Positions 1-12,052 of a stretch of DNA of 64,000 nucleotides are shown piece by piece. The notes under the pieces were generated by a model, which made no database searches, was not told where the DNA came from, and saw only the letters and a list, made by a program, of their open reading frames with translations. Origin of the DNA: Chionoecetes opilio (lineage: Eukaryota; Arthropoda; Malacostraca; Decapoda; Majidae); the NCBI GenBank assembly GCA_016584305.1, contig JACEEZ010007185.1, positions 1-64,000 of the forward strand, written 5' to 3'. Position numbers and translations under genes: made by a program. Position 1 is the first letter of the stretch. Each line of letters starts with the position of its first letter.

Positions 1-202
1 TTTCTTCCTTCTTTCTCCTCTTTTTCTCATCTCGATCTCTCTCCTCCCCCTCTCTCTCCTCCTTTTTCCGCCCAGTCCGGTTCCCCAGGCGGGAGGGGAA
101 GGACGCCCCTCGCCTCCTGAGTATCCCGGGGACGCGCCACGTCCTACCCCCACCGAAAACCCCCTCCTCCACATCCTCCCGCTCCCCGCGCCTCCAACCG
201 GC
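1..202. other. Pyrimidine-rich anonymous sequence
   Basis: T/C-rich then GC-rich sequence. I see no coding or structural signal. Confidence 0.5.
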
Positions 203-520
203 CACCCGGACTATACGCCAAGGATCCTGAATATCCTAAAATGAAAATCCGGACTCCTCAATGAAAAATCACGAATATTTCTCCAGATACCCGGACTACG
301 TGATACACACCCGGGATTCCTGATGAATACTCCCGATACGTGACCAAACATGGGATTACCTGATAAAGGAACCCGGGAAATACCTGGCCGTGAGTTCCGG
401 AAATAGGGTGACGCTGACTCCGAGTACCTGCCGAAGAGGACGGAGTACATGCCCGCCGAGTGGGAGTTCTTGGCGAGGCGCGCCGAGTACCTGAACCAGG
501 AGATTACTGCCTGGGCAAGT
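203..520 (+). repeat. Degenerate ~21-bp minisatellite
   Basis: About fifteen units of 19-24 bp, each roughly of the form CCCGGACTACCTGATGAAT, follow one another. The 5' units are AT-richer (for example at 240-300) and the 3' units are GC-rich (for example at 420-500). Because the unit is near 21 bp, the GC-rich part stays open in one frame and looks protein-like with recurring Glu-Tyr-Leu. I read this as repeat-driven and not as a gene. Confidence 0.6.
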
Positions 521-1487
521 GTCGGCCGCTGCTGGGCGACGAGAAGGGGCCCGTGCTGCCTCAAAGCCCACAAGGAGAGCTCCGTCCTGGGCCATCCAAC
601 TAGAGAGAGACAGAGACAGAGTACAAAGAGCGGGAAACAGCAGCATCAACGACAGTACTCACATATCGTCAAAACTTAAAAATTCAAAGAAACTGACTGA
701 TCAAGAACAACAATGACTATAAAGCAAAATTTCCTCAACGCGGAAAATTTAGCCGGGCGACGAAAAAAAAACACAGGACCTTTGCGGCAGGAACACCGTT
801 TTGACCTTCCAGGGAGGGCAGAGGAGAGCTCGTCACCACGCAGGAGCACGGTGGGCGGGAGGCAGTCAGGACTCAGGTGGCGGCAGGACGCTTGAAAGGT
901 GGGAAGTGTACTCGTGTTGTAGTGATCATCCGCAGCCCTCGAGAAACGAAAACGGTGCCCTGTTACTCGAGGGGTGTCAATGGCGAGGACTTGAGGAGGT
1001 ATCAGGAGGAGAAGGGCTTCTAGGTGATGTGTATCGTGAGGAAGGAGGAGGAAGATGCGAAGGAAGATGAGAGCCCCTTCTTTCCTCCCAGGACCCTTTC
1101 CAGCGGTGATGACGATGAACAAGAACTCCCCTCTATCTCCGTCCCTCGTGAATGGGCATAACAGTGTGTGAAGCGGGTGCTCAAGGCAGGTTTAGGACTT
1201 AGGAGCCCCGGGCGCCCCCTTTTCTGCAGCCGCGCCCGCCGGGGGGGACAGGGGCGGGGCGTTGTGAAGTGGCGTCGAGGGGGAAGCATAAAACCTACCC
1301 TGATCCATATATTTGGGTGTTTGGGGGTTGTGTGTGTGTGTTTGATGCAATCCTGAAGGAATTTCCCATTAACAAAATTTAAACGCCAGTGAAGAAAGGG
1401 GCGACAAAGGATCATAAGCAAAATGAAGTGGACGTATTTTGTATGATAATGAAATAGTTCTTGTCTTGCACCCTCTGTATAAATGTA
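521..1487. other. No gene recognised
   Basis: Mixed GC-rich sequence with a short GT run near 1328-1341. Open frames are short and resemble no family I know. Confidence 0.5.
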
Positions 1488-1541
1488 AGAGAGAGAGAGA
1501 GGAGAGAGAGAGGGGAAGGAGAGAGAGAGAGAGAGAGAGAG
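1488..1541 (+). repeat. GA microsatellite
   Basis: Nearly pure GA repeats with a few GGA interruptions. Confidence 0.9.
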
Positions 1542-4301
1542 TGAGAAAAAAAAATGCCAGGCACTACAGAACGACGAACTATATATAGGAATCGGACGAG
1601 CCAACTTTTATGTTTCTGTGTTTTAAAGCTGTCAGTCCGTCAACTTTTCTGTCTTCCGCTCGGTATCTCCTACATACATGAGAAACGTACGATAGAACCA
1701 CCACCACCACCAAACCAACCCCCCATCCACCATCCCCCATCACCACCTCACCACAACCCCATCAATCATATCACAGCACCCAAGACTAACTCATCGAAAG
1801 GCTCATGAAATACCCTCAATGTCTCATATCATCCGCCAAAACTCATGAATCTCTGCCATCAACATATCGCCAAGGACGTCCTCCCTTCATCACGCCCTGG
1901 AACGTCCACTCCTGAGCCTCAATGACACGCTGGTAGGACGAGGCGGGGTAGAGGGAGTGGTAAGTTTTTTTATTATTTTATGTGGTGTGGATGAGAGAGA
2001 GGAAAGTGGTGTTTTTTATTGATGTATTGAAAAAATATATCGTGAATCTCATTTCATACACACCTTCCTTTGCTCCCACCAAACACACCACACACACACA
2101 CCGAAAAAAACTAACCACGGCACCTCCCAAAATCAAAAGGCATCGAGGCAAAGGCCCTAGCCATTGACGCCCCAGAGAAGGCTTGGAAAACCTATGGGTG
2201 GTGTGTTGGTTTGTGAGAAAGGAGAAACCTTCAAAACCCGAAATTTTGCAGGAGGTCGGACCCGCCTCTCCCCTGTTCGACTCCCTCAGCCATTGAACCT
2301 TCAGAGGGACCGGTCAAGGGAAATGTCTGCGGATGGAAAACTAACACTAACGCCCGCTTCTCCTCCTTGCCTTGCTCTTCTCCTGGCGCCCGTCCAGTGC
2401 CGTGGTTCCTCGGTCTGCCAATAACCAGCTCCTCCCACGCCTGACTTCGTAAACGGCTATCCTGCGAGGGGGCCGCGAGGTGGTGGTGGGGCGGAGGATG
2501 TTTTGTTATGATGTGTGGGGACTCGGGAGAGAGGAGGAGAGGGAAAAGAAACGTTAGGAAATTAAACATTCCTCGTGATGAAAGAAGAAAGCAATGACTG
2601 AGCAAACGGAGATAGAAATCGTGTCAGATTGCAGTGGTGTGGAAATGAAAGTGATTAAAAAGAGGAAGGAAAGCAAGAAATACTCATGAAACACTATTGT
2701 CTTAACCGCTGACTGACAATGTGTACGTGTCCATCACACCCTTTCTGTACATGTCACCATCAAAACCAATATCAACACCGTCGCCGTTGTAGTCCTCACT
2801 GTTAGCTGTTCTCGTCATCGGGCGGCAGTTGTCTTGTGTGTGGCGCTGTTTCCCTGGTCCAAAGGTTGCCGGCGCCGCCACACTTACACATGAGTACTGT
2901 TTTTTATCACATCACTGATACCTGTGTACCCGCTGTGCCATGTTGTTTACTCTCACATCCTGTGTATCATCATGTCTTGTCTGCATTCACCGCCTCATCA
3001 TGTTCGGAGTGTTGGTCGCTGCATCGAACAGTCGTACAGTGTGTCAGTCATTGCTCGAAGCGGCGACGAAAATTTGCCCGAAAACCCGTCTTGCTGGAGG
3101 AAGGAGAGATGGAAGACGAGAGGTAATACTGCTCCTCATCTTTATGGATCTTAATCACATCATTATCATCATTAATTTATTTATTATCATTCATGCTTTA
3201 CGCTGTGGCTGTCGGGCGGTCAAGCAAACGTTAACATTGTAAATCAAACTGAAGAGGACAGCAAAGTGGCATATTATTGGAACGTGACGTCACGGCGGGG
3301 CGTTGGGGTGCCCGGGGTGGTCAGTTGCGCAGCAACCGCCGTCAGGGGGTGGCTGTGGGCAGGGCGCTTCCACATGTATCCTTGTTGTAGTGTTTCGCAA
3401 TTCCACTTTAATATCTGCAACCGAGAGGATTAAGTAACTCACGTAATCGGTCTTAAAGGGGGACACACGGTTCCTCTTCATGAACCCGCCTGGCTGCCTC
3501 CCCCCCCCCCCCCCCCAACAGTGAGTAGCGCTATTAAGTGACTAACCTAACCCTTAACCATGGGAGCGGCATTTAAACTCAGATCCCACAACGGTAGTTT
3601 AGTGACTGTCCTCTAGGTTTGGTGGCCGTGTTTGCAAAGCAGGGAGGGCGCCTGGTATGCCCGCTTAACCTTGACAGGATAAAAACGTTCACAGAAGTCT
3701 GCTGGAACTGTGTAATTGGTGTTGCCGTTTGCATCGCGTATAACTTTTTTGCGGTGGGGGGACTTGCCTCGTTAGGCATCACGTGATTTAGGATGATGTG
3801 ATGAGACGCTGATGATAGTGATAATGATAAAGATGGTTGGATTATAGGGATGGATGTTGATGTGGTGATAGTGATGATGGTGGTGATAATAACGGTGTTT
3901 GTCCTGCAGTGGTCGCGGGTTGGTCCCGAGCTGTGGCGGTTATAACGACGCGAACAGTGACTATACAATAACAACAAGTATTCGGGCAGCTGGATAGTTG
4001 TTTTACTCCTTCATTATGGCCATTTTATGTTTACAAGATTAACATCTAGATATATATTTTTGCCCTTATGTTACGTCATTAGTGTAATTTTTTGTGTACA
4101 GGTGAAAAAAGTGACATGTTGAATTTTTTGTAAGTATTTGTTTTTACTGTCTTAGGATTTGTAAGACCGGATTACTGAGGGCGGTGACGCAAATATTTGC
4201 TCACACAACCCTTTATAAGTGGAGGGAGGGAGGGAGTGTCTAGGGGCCATGTAAAAAGACATAAAATGTTATCAAGTTTCTATATATGAATGTTTAAATT
4301 T
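1542..4301. other. No gene recognised; simple repeats
   Basis: Contains a CCA-rich patch (1699-1755), a poly-C tract near 3500-3517 and a GAT/GGT-rich tract (3793-3895). Open frames on both strands are short, low in complexity and unlike any family I recognise. Confidence 0.5.
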
Positions 4302-4482
4302 TTTTTTTCTCTCTCTCTCTCTCCTCTCTCTCTCTCCTCCCTCTCTGCTCTCTCTCTCCTCTCTCCATCTCTCTTCCTTCTCGGTTCTCCTCTCATCTCT
4401 CTCTTCTCATCTCTCTACCCTTCTCCTCTCTCCTCTCTCTCTCTCTCTCTCTTCTGTGTATGTGTGCGTGCGTGCGTGCGTA
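4302..4482 (+). repeat. CT microsatellite with short GT/GC tail
   Basis: Imperfect CT/CTC repeats to about 4452, followed by a short GTGTATGTGTGCGTGCG-type run. The Ser/Leu-rich open frame across it is a repeat artefact. Confidence 0.85.
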
Positions 4483-5509
4483 GTAGGTGTCCATAAACTG
4501 AAGTCCAAAAATGAAGGAGAAGGCAAGGAGAGGACACGAGAGGCAAGGAAGGAAAATACCACCGACTGAAGCAGCAAACAACTCGCTCATTTCAATCTAT
4601 CTCACCACCCCATCACACCGGCATCAACTACACCACCATCATCGACCACGTCATCCCACTCCTCACTCACTTCACTGCCTCTCCATTCACTAATACTCAA
4701 CACACACCACCCCACCACAACAGTTTCTTCTAGCCACTGGCCTATATATGCAACCTTCCACCAACCACGCACACTACCACAGTCTGCAGTGCATACCATC
4801 AAACACAAAACACCACACACACACCCACACACCGGCACGCGCGCAACACCTTTTAAGGCATTCAGCATCCCCCATTCTGTGGTCGCGGCGTTCGATCCCC
4901 GACCCCGCTCGTCCCGGGGATTTTTCAAAACTGTGAAATTCGGGCGGTACGTCCCCCTTGAGCAGGGGATGGGGTGTGTGGTGATGTGAGGTCCCACCAT
5001 TCCCAAAGACTGTAATAATGACTCCAAGCTCGCACTGAGAGGAGGAAACTGGCGATCGCGAGCCATCTCGCATGGACAAGACCAGGGTGAATAACACAAG
5101 CAATCCCTCAGTCGCCTTCACGCACGCTCTTTCTTTATCCTCCTCCTTACGCCTAGGGTGAATGAGTTAGGGGCAAGACAATAATGCATTAGCACCTGCC
5201 GTCAGCGTTGTATCAAGTCATGACCCGAGGCGAGCAGAGGCAAGCAATTAGGAACTCTGTGTAATAGGAAAAGCCCGAGGGAAAAGGAAGGGAAAGGATT
5301 CGTGAGGGGCTACATAATGTTTGTGAAGGGTGAAAGGGACCTGGTGGCATAACAGAAGCCTGGAAGGGAAAAGGAGGAAAAGAGGGAAGTAATGACAGAG
5401 GAAGGAAAGGAAGGGTGAGGGGGTTTTTAAGTGTGTGTGTTTTGTGAAGGGTGAGGAAAGGTGGGTAGATACACGGTTAGTGGGGCCGCTAAGGACCATA
5501 TTTTCAAGA
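4483..5509. other. No gene recognised
   Basis: Contains a CACC-rich patch (4605-4690) and a CA run (4810-4836). The minus-strand open frames have no recognisable domain. Confidence 0.5.
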
Positions 5510-7510
5510 GATGGGACATGCCGGATAAAAGGCAACCAAATTTTGTTCAGCATTCTACAGGGGTCCTAGCTATGATTTTGAGAGGTGCGTAGACAAATGC
5601 GGGGGCGACCACTTACTCAAAGCCTCTTATGAACCATTTTTGTGATACCGGCTAATTTTTCACTTAGAAAAATCTTGATGAAATCAAGATTCGCCTTTAA
5701 TGCCGAAAGAAATATTCCGTATATGCAATACAATCCACTAGGTTTGTTATTTTTTGTAACTGTGGTACACCTCCTCCCAGTGACTGGCATCACTACCCTT
5801 TTGACGATTTATGCAAGTGGAGTGTTTGTTCCCTCACATCATGAAGGCAAGGGAAACCTCTATGAGAGTAAATGTGGTATGGGACAGGTACTTGACAACA
5901 GTATCAAAGAATCAACAGAGAGAAACGGGGGAAAGGTGTACGAAGGAAGGTGGGCAGGCCAGACCAGGTCCCCAGGCAATTGGCCCGATTTCCCTGCGTA
6001 CCCACAAACAAGTAGAACTCTCCAGTTCCTATCCAGAGAAGATTGTATCCACTACCTTCCCAGACGGAAGCAGTCTTTGCAACATCTGAGCCTCTGTAGT
6101 TCTGGCAGTGGCACTGACCACTCGATGCCGCCATGTGACCACGAAGATGCAACACAAAAGAATTGTGGTCCATCTACACGATGCCCTAGGAGTGGATGCA
6201 CCACATGCTTGGTACGCACCGTGGAATACTGACGTTCTTGTCATCCTAGTCGGAAGTATCCTTTCTATCGCAGCAAGTATCCATCGGCTGACATCCTGGG
6301 TTCTCCTCGCAGTGGCAAGAACTTCCTTTTTCATACACTCATGCCATCGGTAGTACTCCGGGCAAAGAGAATCCACAGCGCTACCAGTGTTCACAAGCTT
6401 CACATGGTGTGATACGACTTTCTTCTTTCTTTTGGAAAGGGGAAAAAGTCGGTTTGGGGAAGCAGGGCGCCTATACCGAAGTCACAGATGCCTTCAACTT
6501 CATCGTAGAACATCCACAATGCACAAATCACCGTGGATTTGCCAGGATTCCAGATGCTGGAAACGGTTTTCAACAGTCGTTATATGACAAGACCAGCCCT
6601 ATGGTGTCGAGTGAATGAAGCAAGAAGGAACTGTTCTGCTGCCAGAAAAACAGAAACGTGATGGAGAAATTCCCAACTCAACAGCCACTGCTGCAGCACA
6701 CCAAGCGTGCAGTGGTACCAGGCTGGCATCTGGACAACCTGTCACCATGCCCAACAACAGACCCACCACTGGCTGAAGGCTGCGGTATTGAACACTGGAT
6801 GCAGAAACACGGTCCTGTTCACTGTCTGGAGCTTCGCAGCCTGCGCATCAAAGGCTGTGAAGTGACTTGTGAAGTGTGCCTGCAAAAGTGCTGTCAGGTT
6901 GTGGCGGGAGATGTTCAATGCCAAGAAAGCCAGCTGGAAATGGCAAGCACCCACTGTGCAGCTGCAATGTGAGAAGTAGACACATAATTCCAATTATGAA
7001 TCAATACTGCCTTGTGATACTGGTGCTTAACACAGACTGGCATTCCTGGCAGCTGTACAGGAAGAACATGATTGTTGTATAATGAGCTTAATGAATACTT
7101 ATTTTTCATAATGCAGCCGTCAGTAGATAACCACTGTCATTTTTTGAATTGCAGAGTAAATTTTAATTCGTGTTCTGCTAATAACATACATGGCATTCGC
7201 GATGTCCGCGGGGATTTAAAGTCGAATAAATATTGAATTTATGTTTTTTTGACAGCCATATTGGAATATTTTGTTCTGGAGTATTAAAATAATAATCTAG
7301 AGATAACTTGCATCCTATGAAACATTATCCTTATGACTATTCTTTTAAAAACCCATTTACCCCTATTTCCACATGCGGAAAATGTCAAAATATAAAGAAG
7401 CGTTCCTTATAGCCCATCCTGAGTGATGGATCATTTGTCTCCCTCTCAATCATAGCTGGATCCTGTAAGTGCTGAAAAATTTTGTGGCTTTTATCCGGCA
7501 TGTCCCCATC
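5510..7510 (+). mobile_element. TIR-bounded DNA transposon carrying a PIN/Cys-rich gene (family 1)
   Basis: The first ~85 bp (5510-5598) and the last ~80 bp (7430-7510) are imperfect inverted repeats. Both ends share GATGGG(G)ACATGCCGG, and matching inner blocks follow: ATAAAAG, AAATTTT, TCAGCA, CTACAGG/TTACAGG, TAGCTATGAT and GACAAATG. The ~2.0-kb interval encloses the decayed gene at 5804-6975 in the orientation of the left end. I could not fix a target-site duplication: the bases before 5510 and after 7510 do not match convincingly. The gene looks N-terminally truncated, so this is probably an internally deleted copy. The superfamily is unknown to me. Confidence 0.7.
5804..6975 (+). pseudogene. 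PIN/FEN1-like nuclease with Cys-rich C-terminus (family 1), frameshifted
   Basis: Reading across all three forward frames restores one protein fragment of about 390 residues. In order, the segments are: VFVPHIMKA then RVNVVWDRYL (5811-5900), SIKEST (5903-5920), PGNWPDF (5970-5992), TTFPDGSSL (6050-6077), GSGTDHSMPPCDHED (6103-6147), TTCLVRTV (6200-6223), a DTDVLVILVG-like strand (6226-6258), SFTWCDTT followed by GKGKKS (6390-6450), TVDLPGFQMLE (6530-6560), LLQHTKRAVYQAGIW across a shift (6690-6730), and a Cys-rich tail beginning VKCACKS (6860-6972). The block order matches the gene at 27663-31175, including the aspartate-rich strand followed by a GCDTTS-type motif, which resembles the helix-3-turn-helix region of FEN1/XPG nucleases. 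Here Trp replaces the first Gly of that motif. At least six frameshifts and several stops make it non-functional. Confidence 0.6.
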
Positions 7511-7917
7511 ATTTCATACAGCTGCCGGACTAAGTCATACGAAGCGGGAAAGGAAAAAGGGATTTAAATGAGGGTGGTCCTTAAGTCTTTGTCTCAGATA
7601 TTATCTACTTTTTATTATTCTCTTTCCATTCTTTATGTAAATTTTCTCGTATAATCTTTCCTTACTTGTTTATTCTACTTTTCTTTTCGTTTCTCATTTC
7701 TCGCATCGTTCGTACTTACTTACTACACCTCACGCGGTTACTACGTGCCTACTCCTCTTCTGTTCTTTCTTCTGCCTCTGCCTCTTCCTCTTCTCCTCCT
7801 CCTCTCTCCTCTCCCTCTTCCTCCTCTCTCCCTTATTCATCGTCCACATATTCATGTGCTTTCGCTTACCTGTACAAAACTTCACCATGTTTCTTGCAGC
7901 ACCCTGGTAATACTTTT
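7511..7917. other. No gene recognised
   Basis: Becomes T/C-rich from 7660. The Ser-rich frame here reflects TCT repeats. Confidence 0.5.
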
Positions 7918-8183
7918 TGATCGTTTATTCATATCCTCTCTCTCTCCTCTCTCCTCCTCTCTCTCTTCTCTCCTCGCTCGTTCCACCTCTCTCTCCTCTC
8001 TCTCATCCGTCGACTCGTCTCTCTCCTCTTGTCTCTCTCTCCTCTCTGCTCGCTCTCTCTCTTCTCTCCTCTCTCTCTCTCTCGATCCTCGTCTCTCTCT
8101 ATCTCTCCTCTTCTCTTCCTCTCTCCACTCTCTCTCTCTTCTCTCTCTCTTCTCTCTCTCTCTCTCTCTCCTCTCTCTCCACT
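7918..8183 (+). repeat. Imperfect CT microsatellite
   Basis: Long CT/CTC array with scattered substitutions. It opens Ser/Leu frames on plus and Arg/Glu frames on minus. Confidence 0.85.
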
Positions 8184-9417
8184 AATAAAATCAATTTGAA
8201 AGTGGAAGTTTTCTTGCCTCAAGATAGTGTTCCTAGCAGTACACACTTTAACAACCAAAACATTTCACTCTCTCTCCTTCCTCCATCCATTGTTACCCAT
8301 TCATCCCTCCTTCCTCCCTATCCCTCTCCCTCCTTCTTTCTTCTCGTCCATCTTCCTTATTTGCAATCCCATCCTCCTCCTTCCTTCTACCCATTTTTTC
8401 CTTCCTTTCCCTCCCATTTTTCTTGTTGTTTTTTCTTGTCAAATTCATCTTTTCCTCCCTCCATCCTAATCTCTACTCCTCAAAAAATTTACAACACCTG
8501 CCTGAGCTACCTTTCTTCCTCCTCCTCCTCCTCATTCTCCACTTCGCCAGTAGGTAGGTATGAGGGCAGAGTGGCGCCACAATTAATCGACGGTACAGTA
8601 AGGGAATCCCGCGTGTCGCCAGTTGGCGGGCGAAGTAGCGCTCTCCAGTACTCCTCGCTTGGTTGTGTGACCTTGGGGTGCGCGCGGTGAAGGCTGAGTG
8701 CATTTCAAATCCGTTGCATTGGAATGAAGCTGATCCCAAGTGGTCGTTTGTGGAGGATGAAGAGGCTGTAGTTTTAAAATTGGTACAGTAATTGTAAGTA
8801 AATAGTTGAGCTAGCAAGAGTAGTATAAAAGTTGTAGATTGATTAGTGGTTGCAGAAATTTTCAGGATTAATGCGCAGAAGAATTTTTATGGGTTTGGTT
8901 TTTCTCTGATTCTCTGATCTTCTTTCATCTCGATGCCTTTCCGAAAACCTCTCTTTTAGGGGGGGAATTTCATTCACAAGCCTACTAAACAGTATGGAGT
9001 AAAGTTTGCCCATCTACGTTTATTTTAAACTGAATGTCTTAAAACCCCTTTCCTCCACCCTGGGGCCGTTGGTTCATCTGTTAGTTTTTTTACCTTTTTT
9101 TTAAGATTGTTTTTTTTTTTTTTGAAACTGCTAACTACCTGCCTGTTCTTCCCCAATGGCTCGTTTTGAAGAGCTTTTTTTTTGATTCACATCCTTCTGG
9201 GTACTTACTAGTTTTTACATTCTAGTTTGTTTTTTTTCCTCTCTTTCTCCACTTGAAACACTGGAACTGTTGCTTCTTTTTTTTTTTTCCCCCTATAAAC
9301 TTCCCTCTCTTTAAGGGAGGCATAAAGGAGTGCCGTCCAAACTTCTTAAATCGGTTCGATTTTTTGGAATCCTTACACGACTACTTTTTCAGAAAACAAA
9401 TTGGGATTTTTTAAAAA
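8184..9417. other. No gene recognised; T-rich and noisy from ~8940
   Basis: A pyrimidine-rich stretch runs to about 8540, then a short unique-looking GC-richer segment (8550-8760). After about 8940 there are many homopolymer runs of T, C and G. Confidence 0.45.
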
Positions 9418-9660
9418 CCCTTTAATCCTTGGCCATTTTTTCTGGAGTCTTTGGCAATCTTTTTAGTCTTGGAAACCCCTTGTCGGTCCTTTGGAATTTT
9501 TTTTTCGAGTCTGTACCATTCAAAAATAAGCCCTTTGGCAAATTTTTTCTAGTCTGGCCTTTTTTTGCGAGTGTTTGGGTTTTTTTTCAGATTTTTTTTT
9601 TAGTTTTTGGGGCCATTTTTTTCCTGCCCTTTGGCTTTTTTTTTTGTTTTTTTTTTGTTT
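9418..9660 (+). repeat. Degenerate ~20-bp T-rich tandem repeat
   Basis: Successive units resemble CCTTTGGCAATTTTTTCTAGT with variable T-run length. Examples begin near 9448, 9496, 9531 and 9555. Confidence 0.5.
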
Positions 9661-9924
9661 TGTCCATCACGCGCACACGAAGCCAAAAAGATAAAGGGAG
9701 TGTCCAGCAAACCCTTTTTTCCTCACTTGGTCTGATGGGATGCAGGGTGAATCTCCTAAATCTTTTCACATCTTCCTGCCCCCGCCCTTTGAAAAAACTT
9801 TGAAAAGGATATTTTTGTGAGGGGTTTTTGTTTGTTTACGGGGAAAAGCCCGTGTGTGTGTTGGTGGTTTTGTGTGTGTGTGTTCTGTTTTGTGTGTGTG
9901 TATTCATCTGGTTGTATTATCTAG

Positions 9925-10197
9925 TTGTATTTTCCCGGCCAGAGCAACGCTCGTATGACCCCATCTCCTATAAACTTTTTTATATTATCCTTGTGTTTTT
10001 GTGTTGGCCGAAGCCACACCCGGAGAGCAGGTCCAAACCCCCGGGCAAACACCCGGTACCCTTTACTGCGGGGGTGGACGGGGGCGGGGGTTTTAAAGGG
10101 GGAAACAGCCCATGGGTTTTCCGCTCGCCCGGGGATCGAACCCGGGCTTCCGGTTGTTAACCGAGGTGCTAACCATACACTACGGAGTACCCTCCGG
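9925..10197 (-). mobile_element. tRNA-derived SINE (family V), noisy copy
   Basis: On the minus strand the head (10197 to about 10130) is tRNA-like. It has a box-A-like segment near 10170-10190, an anticodon-like arm and a box B GGTTCGATCC at 10135-10144. The body and tail run left to 9925 and end in the block about AGCGTTGCTC followed by AATACAACTAGA. A better copy lies at 62060-63154. The Val-tRNA resemblance of the head is my reading. Homopolymers are expanded compared with the other copy. Confidence 0.75.
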
Positions 10198-10199
10198 AG

Positions 10200-10556
10200 T
10201 GTTGACTGTGTCTGTGTGTTGTTTTACTGTGTGACTGTGTGTGTGTACTTGTGTGTGTGTGTGTGTGTGCGACTGTAATGTGTTTTAACGGGTGTTGTGT
10301 GGTGTGCGTTTTTGGTGTTGTGTGTGTGTGTGTGTATGGGGTGTGTGTGAGTGAAGTGTGTGTGAGTGACTGTGTTGTGTGTTGGCTGTGTGAGTGTGTG
10401 TTTTTGTGCTGTGTGTGCTGTGTTGGAAATGTGTGTGTTGTGAATGTGTGACGTGTGTGTGTGTGTGTGTGTGGTGTGTGTGTGTGTCTGTGTGTGTGTG
10501 CGGTGTGTGTGAATGTTTGTGTTTTGTGTGTGTGTGTGTGTGTGTGTTGTGTTGGT
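10200..10556 (+). repeat. Interrupted GT microsatellite
   Basis: GT repeats with single-base interruptions. The Cys/Val-rich open frames are artefacts. Confidence 0.9.
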
Positions 10557-11159
10557 TCTGGAGCGGGTTTTTGGCTATAAATGATGGAAAAAATGAAGGG
10601 GAAAAAAAGAATTTTTCCCTGGCGTGAAGGTGGTCGGGGTAAGCACGATAGACCAGGTGGCTCCTGGGAATGGCTGTGACCTTGGCTGGGTGAAAGTCAG
10701 GTTTCTCCTTGCTTTATTATTTCCCTGCTCGGTTGTTTTTGTTTGTTGTTTGTTTTTGTTACTATTTTTTGCGGATGGTTTGTTTTTGTTTCGACTGGTT
10801 AGTTTTGTGTTTACCTTCCTCTTTTATTACATCACAGCAGCAGCAGCATTCAAATTACAAAAAAGAATGTCGTTTTCTCTAGAAACTACGACAACTTGCA
10901 CCCAACGTAAGGCGTGCTAGTTTTCGTTCATTTATTATTTGCCAGCGCTGCTTTTTGTTACTGATTTAAATAATATCAATAATGCAGTAACAATTATCAT
11001 AGTAGAAAAATGGTTGTATCTTAAATTATTATGATGTATAGATAATAAATATATTGATAACCTAATGGGAGCAATTTCCCGTTTTTTAATTAAATCGTCG
11101 TGGGTGAAATATTCTTTTGGTCATTTATTTGATCTTATTTTCACTTTTTGTTATGATGT
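10557..11159. other. No gene recognised
   Basis: AT-rich; no coding or repeat family recognised. Confidence 0.45.
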
Positions 11160-11830
11160 TCTTTTTTTTTCATTTTCCTTCCCTCTTTTTTCTTACCTCC
11201 TCCCTTCCTCTCTCTCTCCCTTGTCTTCCTCTCTCCTCACTTTCTACATTTCCCTTCTTTTCTCATTTGCGTTTCTTTCCTGCTTCTTCTCAAACCCTTT
11301 CCCACATTTTTTCCTCCTGTCCCTTTCCCCTTTTTTCTATCCTTTTGCCTTTCCCTTTTTCCCTGTCCACTTTCCTTTTTTTCTATCCCTTTTTCCTTCC
11401 TTCCTTCTTCCTGTCCACTTTTAATTTTTTTTTTTCCTTCTTTTCCTTCCCCCTTCTTTCCAGTTCCCTTTAAACTTTTTCTATCCTTCGCCTTCCTTCT
11501 TCCTGTCCACTTTAACCTTTTTCTATCCTTCTTCCTTTCCTTCCCCTTTTTCCTGTCTACTTAATCTTTTTTCTATCCCCTTTTGCCTTCCTTCTTCCTG
11601 TCCCCTTTTTAAACTTTTCTATCCCTTTTTCCTTCCTTCTCCCATGTCCCCTTTAATTTTTTCTATCCTTTTTCCTTCTATTCTTTTAGTTTTTCTTCCT
11701 TTTCCTTCCTTCATTCTCGTTTCCCGTTCTCTTCGTTCCCCCCTCTGATTCCCCTCTTTCTTGCCTTCTCTTTCCCCCTTCTCTCTCAAAATCTCTCCTC
11801 TCTCTCTTCGCCTTATCCTTTTTCCTTCCT
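11160..11830 (+). repeat. Pyrimidine-rich minisatellite, unit ~45-60 bp
   Basis: Recurring blocks TTTTTCTATCCTT, CCTTCCTTCTTCCTGTCC and ACTTTAA alternate from about 11320 to 11690, flanked by general CT-rich sequence. Unit length varies. Confidence 0.6.
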
Positions 11831-11925
11831 CCCCCTTTCACTTCCTCTTTGCAATTAATTTGCTATACAGGGAAAAGGGGGAAATAAAATGAGTAACCAA
11901 AGTAATAGTATGAAAAAATTCTCTC

Positions 11926-12052
11926 CACCCCCCCCCCCCCCCACCCACCCACCCCCCCACCCCCCACCCACCCACACCCCACACACACCACCACACCCCA
12001 CACCACACACCGCACAAAGCGCACGCACGACACACACACACACACACACACC
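11926..12052 (+). repeat. Poly-C and CA-rich low-complexity tract
   Basis: CCCCACCC repeats pass into CACACA. The minus-strand Gly/Trp/Cys frames are artefacts. Confidence 0.8.

Noticed and set aside
5642..6232. 196-residue ORF as an intact gene
   Set aside because: Only parts of this frame match the PIN/Cys-rich family; the true reading hops between frames.
7745..8690. 257-residue Ser/Leu-rich ORF
   Set aside because: Driven by CT repeats; no start context or domain.
10130..10197. Possible tRNA-Val gene on minus strand
   Set aside because: Has A- and B-box-like sequence but no acceptor pairing, and is joined to a repeated SINE body also seen at 62060-63154.
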